Assembly: GCA_914767715.1 (NCBI GenBank)
Contig: OU612067.1
Location: 25,766,162 to 25,830,161, forward strand
From: Membranipora membranacea
Lineage: Eukaryota > Bryozoa > Gymnolaemata > Cheilostomatida > Membraniporidae
Direction of reading: 5' to 3'
Length of the DNA stretch: 64,000 nucleotides
In this document: positions 61,551-64,000 of the stretch, in pieces
Layout: every line of letters starts with the position of its first letter
Position numbering within the stretch: the stretch's first letter is position 1
Translations under genes and position numbers: made by a program
The notes under the pieces: generated by a model
Told to the model about the DNA's origin: nothing
The model's input: the letters and a program-made list of their open reading frames with translations, nothing else
Database searches by the model: none

Positions 61551-63222
61551 CCATCACTCTCTGATATGGTTACACAATCTCAAGAATCCACAGGGAATTC
61601 TAGCCAGATGGTTGGAGGTCCTGGGATCATATTATAAATTTGATGTGATTCATAGACCAGGTCGCCAGCACTCTAATGTTGATGCTTTATCTCGACTTCC
61701 TTCAGCATCGCAGCAACCTCTCAACGAGGAACCTGAGGATGAATGTGGTTTCACATTCCGGTCAGTTGACTTCTCCGTTGGTCTATCCACGGATGAACTA
61801 GTGCTGGCTCAAGCTGAAGATCCACATCTCATGCCTATCATTCAGAGTCTAAAAGAGAATAAAAGTATATCACATAAGAACTGCAAGCAATTACCTCGAA
61901 TTACTCGATTCTATATTGGTAAAATGCCCTCAATGAAATTCCAAGACAGTATATTAATGATCACCACTCATCCTGAGAACGAAGATAAAATCTTGGTGCC
62001 GGAGTATTACCAGGCAAAGCTGATAAAGTCGTTCCATGAGATGGATCACAGTGGCATGGACAGGACGGAATCAAGGCTCAGATTATATTATTACTGGCAT
62101 GGCCTGCAGGCTGATGTCAGATTATTCGTGCAATCATGCACAAGTTGCCAAAGGAGTAAAGTGACTAGAAATCATGTCAACCATCGGAATCTAGTAGTAG
62201 GGACCATTATGGATCAGGTGAGCCTTGATTTCATTGGTCCCCTACAACGGACAACGAATGATAACACATACATATTAATGGCCGTAGAGCACTTTTCTCG
62301 TTGGGCAGAGGCATATCCTCTTGCCCAACCTGATGCCGAGTCCTGTGCTAAAAGTTTATACAAGGGCCTGTTTGCCAATTTTGGCTATAGTCGAGTGCTG
62401 CATTCTGACCGTGGCAGCGCCTTCATCTCTGAGCTGATGAAAGAGCTGAGCAATCTGGGCCAGGGTAAACAAACATTCTCGGCAAGGTATCATCCAATGG
62501 GTAACTCCTATGCAGATCGAGTGATTGGGACGGTTACATCGCAGTTACGTACCTGTGTTGAGCATACCCAACTAGAGTGGGATGATCTCCTAGATACGGT
62601 AATGTCCGCCTACAGAGCCACTCCTCACTCTGCTACGGGGTTCTCCCCAAACATGGTTATGTTAGGCAGAGAGGTGAGACTTTCAGCTGTGCTCTGTCCT
62701 CCAGGTGACAATATACCTGTAACAGGTTACGTACGGAAGCTAAATGAAAAGATAAAGTATGTTTACAGCAAGTGTCTGGGGGCCCCAAACGTACAAATTG
62801 AGGGTTATGACCACTTGATACACACCCCTCTAAAGGTCGGTGATCAAGCGCTGGTCAAAAAGATAACTCCCTCCAAGTTGGAAACAAAATTTAGTGGACC
62901 TCACTCTATCATTAAAGTACTAGATTTTGACACCTATGTACTATCAGAGAAGGGAAAGGAGGTGATAGAGCATCACAGCAGATTGAAATTATATAGTCCT
63001 AACCCGACTGAAGTTGAACCTGACCTGGGTGACTTCATGTCTCAGCATGGGATGGACCAATCAGATGATGATCTTATCCTAGATCCAGATGATTTGGGTG
63101 ATGACTTCATGACTACAACTACAACCCAAGATAGATATAACTACTATGACAATATGGTGTCCCCAAGCCAAGGCCTATCATACAGCCTGATGGGTCAGAC
63201 GATAGCATTCCTCCTAACTTAG
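61520..63222 (+). pseudogene. Gypsy RNase H end and integrase
   Basis: After a frameshift near 61500 the frame continues with RVDHHSLIWLHNL and VDALSRLP (end of RNase H), an H-x-D-H-S / C-x2-C zinc site (HEMDHSGMD, CTSCQRS), then the integrase core with DFIGPLQ and HSDRGSAF (two catalytic aspartates). At the third catalytic position, normally glutamate, the frame reads GNSYADRVIG, so it is Asp. The C-terminal part has the SGPHSIIKV (GPF/Y-like) block. Integrase inserts the element DNA. The frame ends at TAG 63220-63222. No chromodomain is seen. Confidence 0.88.
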
Positions 63223-63675
63223 GTCAAAACAACACTTCTCAATCACACAATAATAGTCACCCTGATGGGCCTGCTGTAAGTGTTGGTAGAAGGAGGGAGT
63301 TCATTGGAGAGAAAGGAGGCTGCCTTCAATCAAGGTATCAAGATTATTTATTTAATGGACTACTAGACTGAGTTGAACCTATCTATGTATATTATTTTAC
63401 ATTCATGGCTATTTATCCTTATAGTATTAGGCTACGACTATCTATTTCTCTGTCAGTCATTCAAATGTGTTGCTGAACACATGACACATAGAAAATATTA
63501 CTCACCTTAGTTATTATCAATTCCCACCAGACCAGCGACTCACAGGATTCACTTCAGCATGTAAAGAGCCACAGTAATGGAATTGGTAGTTTATGATAGC
63601 CAAAGTTCTTATCTGCTCGGCAGTAAAATAAAATAAATGATGTGTTTCACATAAATAATTTTATATTGAGGCAAC
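63223..63675. other. 3' untranslated part of the gypsy element
   Basis: No gene is seen. A purine-rich run (AGAAGGAGGGAG and GAGAGAAAGGAGG, 63288-63320) could be the polypurine tract, but it lies about 350 bp before the direct repeat at 63676, which is farther than usual. Confidence 0.4.
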
Positions 63676-64000
63676 TGAGGTAGTTTTGAGGCTATAGATA
63701 ATATAGCGAGCCCAGTATCACTCATTATTGAGGGGACAACTCAATATATTCAATATAAAGCTGTCTGCTAATATAATGGATGTATCATGCCTACTAATTT
63801 TGAATATTCTAAATATAGAATATTCAAACAGGGTAATTCTGATGTGAAAAGGGTTATCTACCCTGATTTAAACTTGAACATACGATACCAATATCATGTA
63901 GACGGCTTCAACTTATATATATTTATCGCAGAATCAATCTCACAGACATCATAAATATATATTCTATACACATTTAATCCTGGCAATTTTCAATATGGAA
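63676..64000 (+). mobile_element. Probable 3' LTR segment (runs off window)
   Basis: Direct repeat of 55941-56266 starting at the same TGAGGTAG with only scattered differences. Its position after integrase supports the LTR reading; its end is not in the window. Confidence 0.5.

Overview
The window is AT-rich eukaryotic DNA from an invertebrate animal. It has spliceosomal introns with canonical GT/AG borders, animal gene families (ANKLE1, TENT4-type poly(A) polymerase, shoc2-like leucine-rich repeats) and many transposon relics. A sponge or another early-branching marine invertebrate would fit, but this is inference; the sequence does not fix the species. There are no bacterial operons, no CRISPR array and no rRNA. 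Layout: (1) 1-28.8 kb is a minus-strand leucine-rich repeat (LRR) gene that starts at 28823 and is swollen by repeats. After two N-terminal exons come seven intact 141-bp exons, each encoding two LRRs in the same phase. They lie inside a block repeated about four times (U1 1-5.3 kb, U2 9.9-12.8 kb, U3 13.8-20.9 kb, U4 21.8-27.6 kb). Every block also carries one LRR exon split by the same nested insertion. A 4-kb array of alternating 0.83/0.48-kb units (5.4-9.4 kb) supplies three of the exons. U3 holds a 4.4-kb inverted-repeat transposon that contains a clean solo LTR and a LINE fragment. (2) 28.8-42.4 kb is gene-poor. It has several plus-strand exon-like segments of an unrecognised gene (33.4-37.2 kb), one TTF-type zinc-finger exon (40.4 kb), and many palindromic elements, SINEs and minisatellites. 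(3) 42.4-50.2 kb holds a nearly complete minus-strand ANKLE1 (ankyrin-LEM-GIY-YIG nuclease) in nine exons with matching phases, and one in-frame stop. (4) 50.9-55.8 kb holds five minus-strand exons covering the N-terminal catalytic half of a TENT4-like nucleotidyltransferase, also with one in-frame stop and with no 3' exons. (5) 55.9-64 kb is a decayed Ty3/gypsy retrotransposon on the plus strand (gag, zinc knuckles, protease, RT, RNase H, integrase), with a LINE inserted in gag and flanking direct repeats that are probably its LTRs. Working together: ANKLE1 and TENT4 are unrelated nuclear enzymes and I see no joint pathway; both look damaged. The region reads as duplication-prone, transposon-rich DNA in which an LRR gene is being expanded exon by exon.
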